Source of the DNA: Stomorhina lunata
Taxonomy: Eukaryota > Arthropoda > Insecta > Diptera > Rhiniidae
Assembly: GCA_933228675.1 (NCBI GenBank)
Contig: OW121741.1
Coordinates: 37,601,952 to 37,665,951, forward strand
Reading direction: 5' to 3'
DNA length: 64,000 nucleotides
Shown piece after piece: positions 46,079 to 57,417 of this stretch. The translations under genes were made by a program, and so were the position numbers. The notes under the pieces were generated by a model. That model made no database searches, was not told where the DNA came from, and saw only the letters and a list, made by a program, of their open reading frames with translations. How positions within the stretch are numbered: position 1 is the stretch's first letter; every line of letters begins with the position of its first letter.

Positions 46079-47187
46079 CAACCATGGCAAAAAAATTGTA
46101 AGGTAGAACCGTTCTCTCTTACAAAAAAAAATTTTGAAGTAAATGCGAAATATTTGAAATTTGTTTTTTGTAAACAATTATAAAAGTCGTTGCCACATGT
46201 GAGAAATGGGAATATTTTTATCAGGAAATTTTGAACATATAATGTGTAATGTGTTGTAAACATTTCGTTAAAACTTATTTTATAAAGTTTAGCGGATCCT
46301 GCACAAGGAAAATAAAGACTTGAGACAATTCAATTTTGTCATAATATATTTAAAGTATTTTTGTGTAACATATTTTTTTATAATTTATGTTACAGTTTCT
46401 TCAGCTTCTTTTTGGGATTGAAAATTTTAATTTCACCAAAATTTTATTTAAAAAACGTATCTTCAAATATGTTTTTATAGATAGATTTTGGTGTGATCTT
46501 TTATAGTGTGAGAGTTATGGGCTTTTTAAATTTCAAAAATTGTACGGCATAACTTTAGAAGTTTATATCCGATATAAACTGGTATATCAAACAAAAGCTA
46601 CTGAAAGTATCATTCAAATGATATATTATACATTCTTCCGATTTATAAAGATTAAGAGCTCATATACTCAAAACTTATTTTTACAACCGACTTTGTTTAT
46701 AAAAATGAGCATATCTTAAAATAATATTGACATAAGTATGGTCTTTTATATAATGAATTTTATACTGGATATACTGGGCTTTTATATATCATAAACTACT
46801 TAGCTCTAGCATATGTATCGTGTTAGTTATAACAGCGTAAAATTTTACTTTTATTGAGTTAGAGTTATATAAATATACATTTTATATAAAATGTATATAT
46901 TTTTTGTCTACACTACAACGGTAGTCGGTAGTCGTGTGGCTATGTCGACGCTTAAAAAAATGATTTCTTTTTGAATGAATGTATTCTAATTTTAACAGGT
47001 TGTAGCCCGTAGCCTGCAGTCGTGATTGTGTTTATAGTAATAGCAAACAGAAACTGGGATTTTCAAAAGTAGTATGGTAGCATAATTTGAGAAAAGAAAA
47101 TAATAATTCGATCAAACGTCAGAAAGTTAATATGGCTGACAAAAGAGAGAACGGTTATACCTTACTAATTTCTTTTATCATGGGTTG
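46079..47187. mobile_element. 1.1-kb TIR element, non-coding
   Basis: Left CAACCATGGCAAAAAAATTG then TAAGGTAGAACCGTTCTCTC; the right end read inverted is CAACCCATGATAAAAGAAAT then TAAGGTATAACCGTTCTCTC. That is an imperfect terminal inverted repeat of about 46 bp. No target duplication could be fixed and the interior has no protein, so class is unknown. Confidence 0.65.
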
Positions 47188-47738
47188 TTTTTTAAACAAA
47201 TGTATAAATATGTTAAAAATCAATTTTCATATAAATTGAAATGAATATTCATTTGAAAACAACATAACCAGTTACTGTAATAATTTCCTTAGTGTTAACG
47301 TTATTTATATAACTCTTATTACTTTTGATGGCGTCTTTTCAATCTAATTTAATAAAATAAAGCAGACTTTGAGCCCCTACTGAAACTTGATATTTAAATG
47401 CATGTTTTTGCGGTTTTTAAGAACTTTTAAAAAACCTATTCATTGAAGATATTTATAAAAATTCGTGATGGGTGCAAATAAAGACCTGCCGTTCATGAAG
47501 AGAGCAATCAAAAATTGTATCCATTATATATTCTAAATAAATATATGGTAAATTTTTAAATTAGCACAAATATGCGATTTTGACAGTTTTAAAATTTTGT
47601 CCTTGGTTTAATATTTTTCGGATTTGTCCATATGTATTTTCAAATCGACTCTAGATAAGTGCAAGTCCTAAGTAACTCAGATACTAGTTTGACCTCGGTT
47701 CAGGTTCTTATTCAGTTTCTTGTCCTTGTTTAATATCT
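47188..47738. other. AT-rich sequence, nothing recognised
   Basis: No gene or repeat ends seen. Confidence 0.5.
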
Positions 47739-49275
47739 TAGTACCTGGTTGACCGAGCCTTGCTCGGGGCTTTATGATAAGCATTTTGAGGCAAATTTTA
47801 AAGTTTTTATATATTTTATTTTATACAGTTACAGTTTAACTCATTTTAAATAATTTTGAAAATTGGTCATACCAACAGAAACCTCCGTCGACTCATGCGC
47901 AACAACTTTGCTAAAGATTATAGTCTGATCAAATGCACAGTTTACGATTTAATTCATTTTGAGTAGTTTTCAGTGGCGCCGCCTAAAGTAGTTCATACCA
48001 CTAAGAAACCTTCATCTGCTTATGCGTAACAACTTTGCTTATGATTATAACATGATCAAATACACAGTTTATGATTTAACTCACTTATAGTCTGATCAAA
48101 TGCACAGTTTACGATTTAATTCATTTTGAGTAATTTTCAGTGGCGCCACCTGTCGGACTTTGGTCATTCCAATTAATAAACCTTCGTCGGATTATCCGCA
48201 ATAACTTTGCTAAAAATTATAGCATGATTAAATGTACAGTTTACGATTAAATTGACTTTAAGTAAATTTCAGTGGCGCCACCTGTCGAAATTTCTTCATA
48301 CCAACTAAGAAACCTTCGTCGGCTCATGTGCAACAACATTGCTAAAGATTATAGCATGATTATATGTACAGCTTACGATTAAATTGACTTTGAGTAATTT
48401 TCAGTGGCGCCACCTGTCGGAAATTATTCACACCAATTAAAAAGCATTCGCCGGCTCATGCGCTACAACTTTGCAAAAGATAATAGTATGATCAAATGTA
48501 CAGTTTACGATTTAATTAATTTTTAGTAATTTTCAGTGACGCCACCTGTCGGAAATTCGCTTTACCAATTTGAAAACCTCCGCCGGCTTATCCGGAACAT
48601 CTTTGCTGAAGAGCATGACATGATCAAATTCACAGTTTACTATTCTATAAAGAACATACATACAGACAAACATTCATTTGTTTTAAAGTTATAACATTAC
48701 TAATTTTTTCCCCTTTTTATCCCCTAATTTCAAAAAGTTCCATATGCATAATTGGTACTTCTTTGGTACCAATTGAATTCGGTACATTTTATTAGAAAGC
48801 AGTTAACATAATTTTCCTATTCATATTACTTTTGTAGATGTTAAGTTATCAGTTTATCCCTTTTTTACACATTTTGGCCACAAAATCAAGAAAGTACCAA
48901 ATACGTGTTCAATATTTCTTTCACATCTATTGATTGCAGTACAAAGTTTCTTTCTATATTCCTTAGTTTAAAATATAAGAGTGGGTTAAAAAGGTACCAA
49001 AAAAACTATTTTCACCCTTTTTTACCCCTTATCGGACATAGTTTCAAAAAAGTACCAAACACCTGTCCGTTTATTTTCATAGCAGTTTAAAATGTAATTT
49101 AAATTTTGTTTCTATACCTATTACTTAAGGAGATATAGCGTTTTTGATTTTTTCCCCTTTTACCCGTTTTTACCCTCTTAGAGGTAAAAGTTCCAAAAGT
49201 CCCTTCTTCTTCGACCTATACCTCAAAAAAGATACCCAAAATCCTTAGAGCCGTTTTCGAGATAGCCATTCTATA

Positions 49276-49347
<72 letters not shown>

Positions 49348-49374
49348 TATTGCTCGTTTAAGAATATAAGATAA
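47739..49374 (+). mobile_element. Unclassified end-defined interspersed repeat, copy D
   Basis: Starts TAGTACCTGGTTGACCGAGC and ends TCGTTTAAGAATATAAGATA. More diverged than A-C. It lacks about 80 bp after the start and has a short internal duplication near 48080. The (TA)n at 49262-49343 is expanded to about 40 units. Confidence 0.8.
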
Positions 49375-49527
49375 ATATAATAATATATTTTAACTCACTA
49401 AAATTTTAAATGTTCTTGAGCCAATGGAGGATGATGTGTGGAGCTGATCCTTACTTTTACGATAATTAGTTTAGTGTACTCTAGAGTGGTTCGAAAAAAA
49501 AAAGTCAGTTGAGTCAGTCACCCCCTA

Positions 49528-50002
49528 GGATTAAAGATAATGTAAAAATAATTCCAAAAAATTTTTTTTATTTTTTTACCACGCCTACAAATACCGCCCT
49601 TTTTGTATTTTGTTAACTGTGTCGCCATCTTTAGTCCGATCATAACATATTATACATCGATTTTCAGGGCTCTGTCAAGGCTACATTTCTCTCTTTGATA
49701 GTTTTTCACAACCTCGTCAATTTCTAGTCATAACTTTTCAAAATTCGAGTCTTACCCACCCTAATCAAATCGAGTAAAAGTCTAGTTTTTAAAAGTTATG
49801 ACTATAAATTGACGTGATAGTAAAAAACTATCAAAGTGTGAAATGTAGCCCTTGCAGAGCTGCGAACAGCGATATATAAAATGTTATGATCGGACTTAAA
49901 ATGGCGACACAGTGAACAAAATAGTAAATGGGCGGAATTTGTAGGAGTGGTAAAAAAATAAAAAAAAAAATTTTGGAATTGTTTTAACATTATCTTTAAT
50001 CC
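49528..50002. mobile_element. 475-bp foldback element
   Basis: GGATTAAAGATAATGT at left and its inverse ACATTATCTTTAATCC at right begin two arms of about 230 bp that pair throughout (for example CCGATCATAACAT with ATGTTATGATCGG, GTCGCCAT with ATGGCGAC, TTTGATAGTTTTT with AAAAACTATCAAA), with the turn near 49765. The whole element is one long imperfect palindrome without coding capacity. Confidence 0.85.
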
Positions 50003-50253
50003 AAGTCATTGTCTTACGAAATAGACACCACACTTGAGGGATAAAACTCTTCAAAAAATATACTTTACTAGAAAAAGACGTTTATAAATTAAGTAGAAGT
50101 CATAAAAATATTACCATAAAACGAAATGATATCAAATAAAGGGTTAAAATAAAAAACAATGATGAATTATGTTTGCAAAAAACTGACATCAATTAATAAC
50201 GTTGATAATTTCTGTTGTAAGTGAATAATTGATTTGAATTTTAATATATAGCA

Positions 50254-53157
50254 ATGGCAGATCGTTTTAACATAAACTTCTGCAACATACGCGGACTTAG
50301 AGCGAATTTCTTCTCCGTTTACGCACACATTTGTCTCCATCGGCCGGATATTTTCGCCTTATGTGAAACCCAGGTATCTGAGGATGCTGATCCACAGGAT
50401 TTTCATATACCTGGGTATCACTTTCTATCCCTTTTTAATTTACATCGGGGCATTGCAATGTACATCCGCGATGAAGTTGCGCACCAGAGCCAGCAATCTT
50501 TAGGCACGCATGATAGCGAATTTAACTGTCTCTGGGTTAAGTTCAGAATCAGGGCGCACCTTTTGCACTTCGGGTTTCTTTACAGAAGCCCAAACGCGGA
50601 TAGGGACACAACGTTATCTGGCTTCGATGCCCTCTCCGATTCAATTACGAAGATCCTTGAGAGTTGCCCGAACAGTGAAATTGTTATTGCTGGTGATTTC
50701 AATGTTCACAACTCGTCCTGGCTTCGCCATTCTAGCCACACAACTCCTGAAGGCCAATATGTTGAGCTATTCGCCGCGCATAATCACCTAGCGCAACTAG
50801 TGAATGAACCAACGCATATCTCATGTGTTGAAGGACACCAACAAAATACACTTGACCTTTTCCTTACTTCACACCCTGACAAGTATGAAGTAAAGGTTCT
50901 TGCGCCTCTTGGAAATTCGGATCATTGCACCATTTCTGCCTCTTTTTCGTTCTCCGGACTTCGGAATGTTTCACAAACAGCCACGAAACGTTTAACTTAT
51001 TTATACGAAAAAGGTCGTTGGGCTGAGCTCAACGAATTTTTTAGGCATTTTAACTGGAAACTTTGCTTTCTTGACAATAATGTCAGTGCCTCGGCTGAAA
51101 TGGTGTCTAATGTTATTAAGCTGGGAATGAAAATGTTCATCCCAGTAAAAAATATTTCGATTAAACCAAAGTTAAAAACTTGGTTTAATCAGACGTGCAA
51201 ACATGCAGTCAGATCTCGAGAGGTTGCTTTCAGTAACTGGCGTAATAACAAAAATCCAGTTACTGATTTGCAGCGCAAACAGGCAAGGCGTACGTGTGCC
51301 AATGTATTAAAGCGTGAAAAGGCTCTGTACAAGCAACGTCTTCGTACTAAAATTCTTGCTGCTCCTCGGGGCAGCAAGAATTTCTGGTCATTCGTTAAAA
51401 GAGTCAAGAATAATGCTAGTTCTACAATTTCTTCTCTTTTAAAGGATGGTCAAACATTCACAGACCCGGTTGATAAAGCTAACCTTTTAGCTGAATTATT
51501 TGCAAGCAATTCTCGCTTGCCGGAAAGCACCCAACCTCTGCCCGAGCTCGAAAGAGTATCTGTAACTATGCCAAAGATATTCTTTCGCGCTCGTGCTGTA
51601 AAACGGGTTTTAGCGGATCTCAATATAAATAAGTCTCCAGGGCCAGATGGCATTCCAGCACTGGTCTTGAAGCAGTGCTCTTCGACGCTTTCGCGTCCAT
51701 TAGCTAACCTTTTCAGCACCTTGTATCATGCGGGTACATTTCCTCGGTGCTGGAAGGTTGCTAATGTTACGCCAATCCCTAAAAAGGGTGAGGCTAACAA
51801 CCCTGAAAATTACCGCCCAATTGCAATTTGTTCTGCACTCTCCAAAGTTTTGGAGAGTATGGTAAATCACCATCTTGTTAAATATCTAGAGTTTAACAAC
51901 CTACTAAGCGACCGCCAGTATGGGTTCCGTAGGGGCCGCTCTACGGGAGATCTGCTAGCCTTCCTATCGGAAAAATGGTGTCAATCAATACACCGTTTTG
52001 GCGAAAGTAAAGTTGTGGCTCTAGATATTTCCAAGGCGTTTGATAGAGTGTGGCACGGAGCACTTCTATCAAAACTTATTGCCTTTGGTGTCGGTAATAA
52101 CTTCTCTCGGTTTATATCGAGCTTCCTCAGAGATCGCACTATACGAGTTGTTATAGATGGGTTCTCCTCAAACGAGTTCAAGATTAACTCAGGGGTACCG
52201 CAAGGCTCTGTTCTTTCTCCTACTCTATTTCTCATCTTTATAAATGACCTTCTTCGTCAAACTTCCAATCCTATCTACTCTTTTGCAGATGATAGTAACA
52301 TTTGCCATTCATATTCATTCAATCGTAGGCCAAGCCTCCTTGAGGTTGACACTATGAGACAAAACATGAATGAATCATTAAACCGCGATTTAGAAACAAT
52401 TTCAGAATGGGGTCGTGCGAATAGAGTTAATTTTAATGCGCGGAAAACTCAATGTTGTATGCTTACGCATAAACGCACGGCAAATCATGTTACTTCATCT
52501 GTATTAATGGGTGGTGTACATATTGAGGAATCAGATGCTCTTGATGTTCTAGGCATGAGAATACAATGTGATGTCCGTTGGACAAAGCATATCTTTCAAG
52601 TGTCGAAAGAAGCATTCAAGTGCCTCGGTTTTCTGAAACGGTGTAAGAGATACTTCACTTCTTCTGATCTCCTTACTATTTACACCACCTACATCCGACC
52701 GAAAATGGAATACAACTCTCATGTATGGGCCGGTGCTTCAAAGTCTATTTTGGAGCTTCTCGACAGAGTGCAAGAGAGGGCTAAAGTGCTCATCGGTGAC
52801 AGTAGGGTATCCAACTCTATTGATTCACTGGAGCACCGTCGCAATGTGGGTTGTGTCTCACTGTTCTATCGTTACTACTATGGAATGTGCTCTAACGAAA
52901 TCAGGGAACTTGTTCCCGAAACTCGAGCTTTTTTACGCAACACACGTCATTCTGCAAGAGCACATTCCTTTGTGGTCGATTGGCCGGTAGACCGAACAAC
53001 ACACTACAGAGAAAATTCGTTCTTTAGTCGTACAGTTCGTATGTGGAATTCGCTTCCCGCAGAAATTTTTCCAGCCAGTTGCAATATAGCTAAATTCAAA
53101 TCAAATGTCCACAAACACTACTCCATCTATCCTCCTTCCCATAACCTATTTTCCTAG
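50254..53157 (+). CDS. Endonuclease-reverse transcriptase of a CR1/Jockey-group LINE
   Basis: 967 aa with no internal stop, the polyprotein that nicks target DNA and reverse transcribes the element RNA. Residues about 6-230 are an APE-type endonuclease: NIRG near the start, CETQ with E38, YRSPN, AGDFN with D148 and N150, and SDH with D223/H224. Reverse transcriptase spans about 430-720: NKSPGPDGIP, WKVANVTPIPKKG, NYRPIA, LDISKAFD with D591, GVPQGSVLSPTLFLIFINDL, and FADD with D679/D680. The C-terminal VRMWNSLPAEI block is typical of CR1/L2/Jockey-type elements. All catalytic residues are present, and base composition is richer in GC than the surroundings. That suggests a young copy. Start ATG at 50254 directly precedes the endonuclease; no RNase H or zinc knuckle is seen. 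Clade (CR1 versus Jockey-like) is not settled. Confidence 0.92.
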   Translation: MADRFNINFCNIRGLRANFFSVYAHICLHRPDIFALCETQVSEDADPQDFHIPGYHFLSLFNLHRGIAMYIRDEVAHQSQQSLGTHDSEFNCLWVKFRIRAHLLHFGFLYRSPNADRDTTLSGFDALSDSITKILESCPNSEIVIAGDFNVHNSSWLRHSSHTTPEGQYVELFAAHNHLAQLVNEPTHISCVEGHQQNTLDLFLTSHPDKYEVKVLAPLGNSDHCTISASFSFSGLRNVSQTATKRLTYLYEKGRWAELNEFFRHFNWKLCFLDNNVSASAEMVSNVIKLGMKMFIPVKNISIKPKLKTWFNQTCKHAVRSREVAFSNWRNNKNPVTDLQRKQARRTCANVLKREKALYKQRLRTKILAAPRGSKNFWSFVKRVKNNASSTISSLLKDGQTFTDPVDKANLLAELFASNSRLPESTQPLPELERVSVTMPKIFFRARAVKRVLADLNINKSPGPDGIPALVLKQCSSTLSRPLANLFSTLYHAGTFPRCWKVANVTPIPKKGEANNPENYRPIAICSALSKVLESMVNHHLVKYLEFNNLLSDRQYGFRRGRSTGDLLAFLSEKWCQSIHRFGESKVVALDISKAFDRVWHGALLSKLIAFGVGNNFSRFISSFLRDRTIRVVIDGFSSNEFKINSGVPQGSVLSPTLFLIFINDLLRQTSNPIYSFADDSNICHSYSFNRRPSLLEVDTMRQNMNESLNRDLETISEWGRANRVNFNARKTQCCMLTHKRTANHVTSSVLMGGVHIEESDALDVLGMRIQCDVRWTKHIFQVSKEAFKCLGFLKRCKRYFTSSDLLTIYTTYIRPKMEYNSHVWAGASKSILELLDRVQERAKVLIGDSRVSNSIDSLEHRRNVGCVSLFYRYYYGMCSNEIRELVPETRAFLRNTRHSARAHSFVVDWPVDRTTHYRENSFFSRTVRMWNSLPAEIFPASCNIAKFKSNVHKHYSIYPPSHNLFS

Positions 53158-53232
53158 TTCCAACACAATGCATCGCATAAGTAGGGGTCATCCCCTGAGT
53201 GCTGGTCCTAAATTAAAAAAAAAAAAAAAAAT
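50254..53232 (+). mobile_element. Non-LTR retrotransposon (LINE), intact ORF with 3' UTR and poly-A
   Basis: The ORF is followed by a short 3' UTR with a hairpin AGGGG-TCAT-CCCCT (53183-53195) and an A-run at about 53214-53230. No ORF1 (gag-like) frame lies upstream, so this is either a single-ORF element or a 5'-truncated one whose break happens to fall just before the ORF. Flanking target duplications could not be identified by eye. Confidence 0.88.
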
Positions 53233-53603
53233 AAAAATCGAATAAAAATTAGTTTTCTAAGAATATTTTTTAAGAAATAACTTATGCGACTCAACTTTAA
53301 AAAGTTTTTAAATTTTCAGAAATTTATTTGGATCTAATTTCGTCTTCATAAAATGTTTATTTTTTCCTGGATTATTTTATTTGTTTACCTTGTGTATATG
53401 CAGGAAATGTTTCTTGACCTTATTAGTATTTTATTTATTTTTAATTAAATAGTTTACTTTTCTGTTTATTTGCATTGCATTGTTGATTTTTGTGATAATT
53501 CAATTCAAGTTAAGGAATAAACAATGTTATGCTTTTATGAAAGTGTAGGCTAAATGTAGGTCAATTAAAAAAGCAATAAAATTGTTGTTGAAGTTGTAAA
53601 CAT
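53233..53603. other. AT-rich sequence, nothing recognised
   Basis: No gene or repeat ends seen. Confidence 0.5.
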
Positions 53604-54870
53604 CCCAGTAAAACTTTTCATTACCAAATAATGAGTTAAACAGTTAAACTATTGAACACGAACTACTTACTCATTCGCTGTTTAAGTCATTACATTAACA
53701 TGGGGATGTCATTGGAGGCAAGTACTTACCAATTGCAGAAAAGTAATGACTTGGGTAAGCAATTTGAAAGCAACAACAACAACAGCAACAACTTTTTTGT
53801 TGTTGTTTTATTAAAAACATATATTTTTAAACGAAATACAAAATTTTTTTTATGATCCCATGGGGGCTCGAACCCAGACCCTCCGACTGCTAGGCAGAGA
53901 CTCTTCCACTGAGCTACTTCATATGTTGAAAACTTAGCAGATTATAATTAATATAAACAATTTTTATTTTTAGATCCAAAATCATGTGAAAATAACTTTG
54001 TTTTTCCCTGCTTTTTTTTTGCTTTGTTGTAATTTTTGGAAAAATATTTTTATACGATTTTTTGTAATTATTTTAAAACTTTTTAAAAATTATTTTAAAA
54101 CGTAAACAATTTAAATCTTCTTTTTTGTATAAGTTTTTACATAAGATTGACTCTTACTTACTTAAATGTTACAACCTGTTAAGGTAAAAGTACGAGCATA
54201 TTTTAGAATTCCATGGATTTCGATCTTGTGCGAATATTCTCCAATTTTATAGGCCAAGCTTTGAAAAATGTTCCTCTACTTGGTTTTCTATAGAAGTTTC
54301 GACATCCACCTCTAATATTAGGTAGTGGGACATTTCAATTCTAATTTTATCCTCTTCATTGTAATCCTAACCCATTTTTATCGATCTTATGGGACAACTC
54401 TCGGAACATGTTAACTCACAATATTAATGGGTGTTAAACTAGCTCCCCGGGTGATACCATGAGGAGGTGTGTGTCCACAGTTGAGATGAAGGATGACCCA
54501 GATAAGTTGGGCTTACCAAGTTAAGACCAATTAGAATCGTGTTTGGTATTCAACATCCCCTACATAATCAAAATTGACTCATGATGGTATTTTTTTATTA
54601 ACGTGAGTTAGTTTTACAAATTTTTTTTACAGAAGATAATATTTAAGTTTTTAAAATTCAAAAATCATTTAAAAAGACTCTTTTAATAAAAAAAAAACTA
54701 AAAAAAATTGTTTCCCTTGGTGGGATTTGAACCGGGGCCATTCAGTTTAAATTACCATCTTTATTACAAATAAGTACTTCTGTAATAACTTATTATTTAT
54801 TCGGATGGTATGTTGTAGTCGTTACAAGGTAACCAGTTATCAGAGTACTTACAAAAATCCCAGTTTTGCC
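53604..54870. mobile_element. tRNA-bearing TIR element, copy 1
   Basis: Starts CCCAGTAAAACTTTTCATTA. The right terminus is degenerate here (ATCCCAGTTTTGCC near 54857) compared with GTTTTGCTGGG in copy 2. It shares nearly all internal sequence with copies 2 and 3, including a (CAA)n/TTGTTGTTG hairpin near 53777-53808. It has a tRNA-like block at 53853-53924 and a second B-box-like site GGATTTGAACC at 54723-54733, both on the minus strand. No protein. Confidence 0.82.
53853..53924 (-). promoter_or_regulatory. tRNA-Ala(AGC)-like Pol III promoter block
   Basis: On the minus strand it has A box TAGCTCAGTGGAAG and B box GGTTCGAGCCC with tRNA spacing, a D-arm (GCTC/GAGT) and an anticodon-like loop CTAGCAG with AGC in the anticodon position. 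The acceptor stem does not pair and the anticodon stem has a mismatch, so this is tRNA-derived rather than a working tRNA gene. A TTTT follows about 12 nt after the block. Confidence 0.75.
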
Positions 54871-54872
54871 TA

Positions 54873-55003
54873 ATTTCATTAGGAGTTCCTAATGCATCCA
54901 TCATATATAAACTCTGGGCTGAACATTAATTGATGCCTATCTAGTTTCATAGGTGCAATCTTAATATAATGAATGTACCTCCAAATCTTTTTGATTATAG
55001 ATA
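54873..55003 (+). repeat. Short direct repeat, first copy
   Basis: TAGGAGTTCCTAATGCATCC through CTTTTTGATTATAGATATAA; recurs at 55350-55485 inside the HINE. Contains the palindrome TAGGAGTTCCTA. Confidence 0.8.
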
Positions 55004-55004
55004 T

Positions 55005-56783
55005 AACAAGTAAGAGTGTTATATTCGGCTGTGCCGAATCTTATATACCCACCATCAAGTTGTGTTAAATTCAGAAACAGGGTTCAGCTAATTCAAAGTC
55101 TGGACCAAAATTGAAAAAATCGCTAAGCTAATTGATATTGTTGTTAAAACCTTTGGACTAAATTCGGTTGTCGTAGCTTTATAGTTCAACATTTAAAAAT
55201 ATTTTAGTGGTTTCCCCAGTATTTACTTTGATCAAAATTCGGTCTCGTAACCGGATAGAGTTTTACATTAATAAGTTGTTAAATACTTTTCGTTTTACTT
55301 AATATGTAGTTAGGCTAAACACGTTAATAGCAATACGACAGGTCCATATATTTCGTTAGGAGTTCCTAATGCATTCATCATATATAAAGTCTGGGCTGAA
55401 CATTGATTGATGCCTATCTAATTTTATAGGTGCAATCTTAATGAATGCACCTCCAAATCTTTTTGATTGTAGATATAAAAAGGGGATGTTATATATAAGA
55501 ATTATAGCCAAATGTTGACCGATTGTAACAAAATTTTACACACTGGCTGGTATATACATAAAGCTTATTCCCGCAAAATTTAGTGGCCATAGCTGTCATA
55601 GTTTTTAATTTAATTGCTTTTAACTGGCCCTTGCTAAAATTTTTGGTTTCCGTGAGTGTTTTTTATATGAAAGCTAAAGTCAAATATGGACTAATTCCTT
55701 TAAAATTTGATAAACTGATCAAAAGTTGCAAAAAACTATTACAATTGTATTCAATTTATCAGCATTAATGTGTTTCCCGTGTTTCAGCATTAATGTGTAT
55801 GGGAGCTCTAACTAAATTTGAGCCGAATTTGTCCATTTTCAACACACATCTTTTTCAAGATATCCAAAATACTTTTATGAAATTTTGTCCCTGTAGCTCT
55901 TTTCGGTAAAGCGCTATCGTGCTTTTACCTGTCGGACAGAGGGACATAAACAAATTTTTCTTTATATATTTTTGTGTTTCCATAAGTTTTTTATATGGGA
56001 GCTATGGTCAAATGGTGACCGATTGTGACAAAATTTTGCACACTGGCTGGCATTGACATAAGACTTCCTTGTGCTTTATTTAGTTTTTCTAGGAGCTATC
56101 ACGCTTTTATCTGACGGACAGACGGACATAAACCCCCTTCTCTTTTTGAATTTTTGTGTTTTCATAAGTTTTTTATATGGGAGCTATGGTCAAATGGTGA
56201 TCGATTGCAACACTGACTGACTGATATAAGACTTTCTTGTGCCAAATTTAGTGATTACTTTTGTTATACTTTTAGATTTATTGGCATTTAAGTGTATTTT
56301 AGGTGAAATTTAGGCTGTTTTCGTAAGTTTTATGTATGGGAGCTAGGGCTAAATGTGAACCGATTTTGATGAAATTTTATATGCTGCCTAGGGCTTATGT
56401 AAAACTTCTATATACGAAATTTTATTATCATAGCTGCTATATCATTTATTTATTATCATTTATTAACAAATAAGCGATTAGCCTAGACGAGGTTATACGG
56501 GAGCTATGGTCAAATGTGAACCGATTTTGCCCAATTTCAATACCAACATTTTCTCGGATATGAAGAATATTTTTACTAAGTTTCAGTGAGCTAACTCCTT
56601 TCGTTTAGGCGTTATCGTGCCAGACAGACAGACGGACAGACAGACAGACATCGCTCAATCGTCGTAGAATTTCATAAGGATTCAGAATATACTTCAATTT
56701 TGGTTTTTGAGAAAATATTAAGGAAATTACAAACGGAATGACAATCTCAATATACCCCCCATTCTTTTAGATGGTGGGTATAA
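55005..56783 (-). mobile_element. HINE (Helentron-like), third subfamily
   Basis: Left end is the reversed 3' terminus AACAAGTAAGAGTGTTATAT with the hairpin ATTCGGC-TGT-GCCGAAT and subterminal TATACCCACCATC. The right end AGATGGTGGGTATA is the 5' subterminal copy. A (GACA)-type block lies at 56621-56650. It contains an inserted copy of the short repeat (55350-55485). Non-coding. Confidence 0.78.
55350..55485 (+). repeat. Short direct repeat, second copy, inside the HINE
   Basis: TTAGGAGTTCCTAATGCATT through TTTTTGATTGTAGATATAAA; a few substitutions and a small deletion relative to 54873-55003. Confidence 0.8.
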
Positions 56784-57417
56784 AAATATAAAGTTGTAAA
56801 TAAGCTCAAAGCGCATTATGCGACTGAAGCAAAACGAGTTAGTAAACAAAAGCTAAGTCATAGGACAACAAAAAAAGTATCGCTACTTTTAAAATAAATA
56901 TGTATGTTTAAACATGTTAATTAGATTTGATTGACTTTATCTTGCAATTTAAAGTTTATAAATATTAGAATATTATAATACTTAAATATTTGAATATTTT
57001 CAATGAAAATCCCGAAAAAATGCAAGAAATAGAATTCATTTAAACTTTATTTTTAAAAATTTTAAATTAAAACGTTATAGTGAAACCATTTACTAGAAAT
57101 GTTAATTTTGTGTTAAATCAACAAAAGGAGCCGGAGCAATCCATAAAGTAGAGTCAGTGATTTGCACGATTTTCTATAGAAGAATTACAATTGAATAGTT
57201 TTAAAATAAACCGCCCAAATCGTGTTTAAGTTTTTGGGAGGTCTTTTGGTTTAATTTTTCAGTTCAAGTATTTATCTATGGCTGTGGAAAACATTATTTT
57301 TTGGGTTTTGTAAGAATATAATGTATTTTAAGTTGGTAGTTACTTTAAGGATTTAAAAATTCAAGCAAAACTTTTAGTTGTGACATATAAATTGTTCACG
57401 TACAACTAGAGTAAGAC
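56784..57417. other. AT-rich sequence, nothing recognised
   Basis: Only the about 40-bp TTGTGACATATAAATTGTTC similarity to 40110-40150 near 57375. Confidence 0.5.

Noticed and set aside
53853..53924. Functional tRNA-Ala gene
   Set aside because: The acceptor stem does not pair and the sequence recurs in three transposon copies; it is tRNA-derived.
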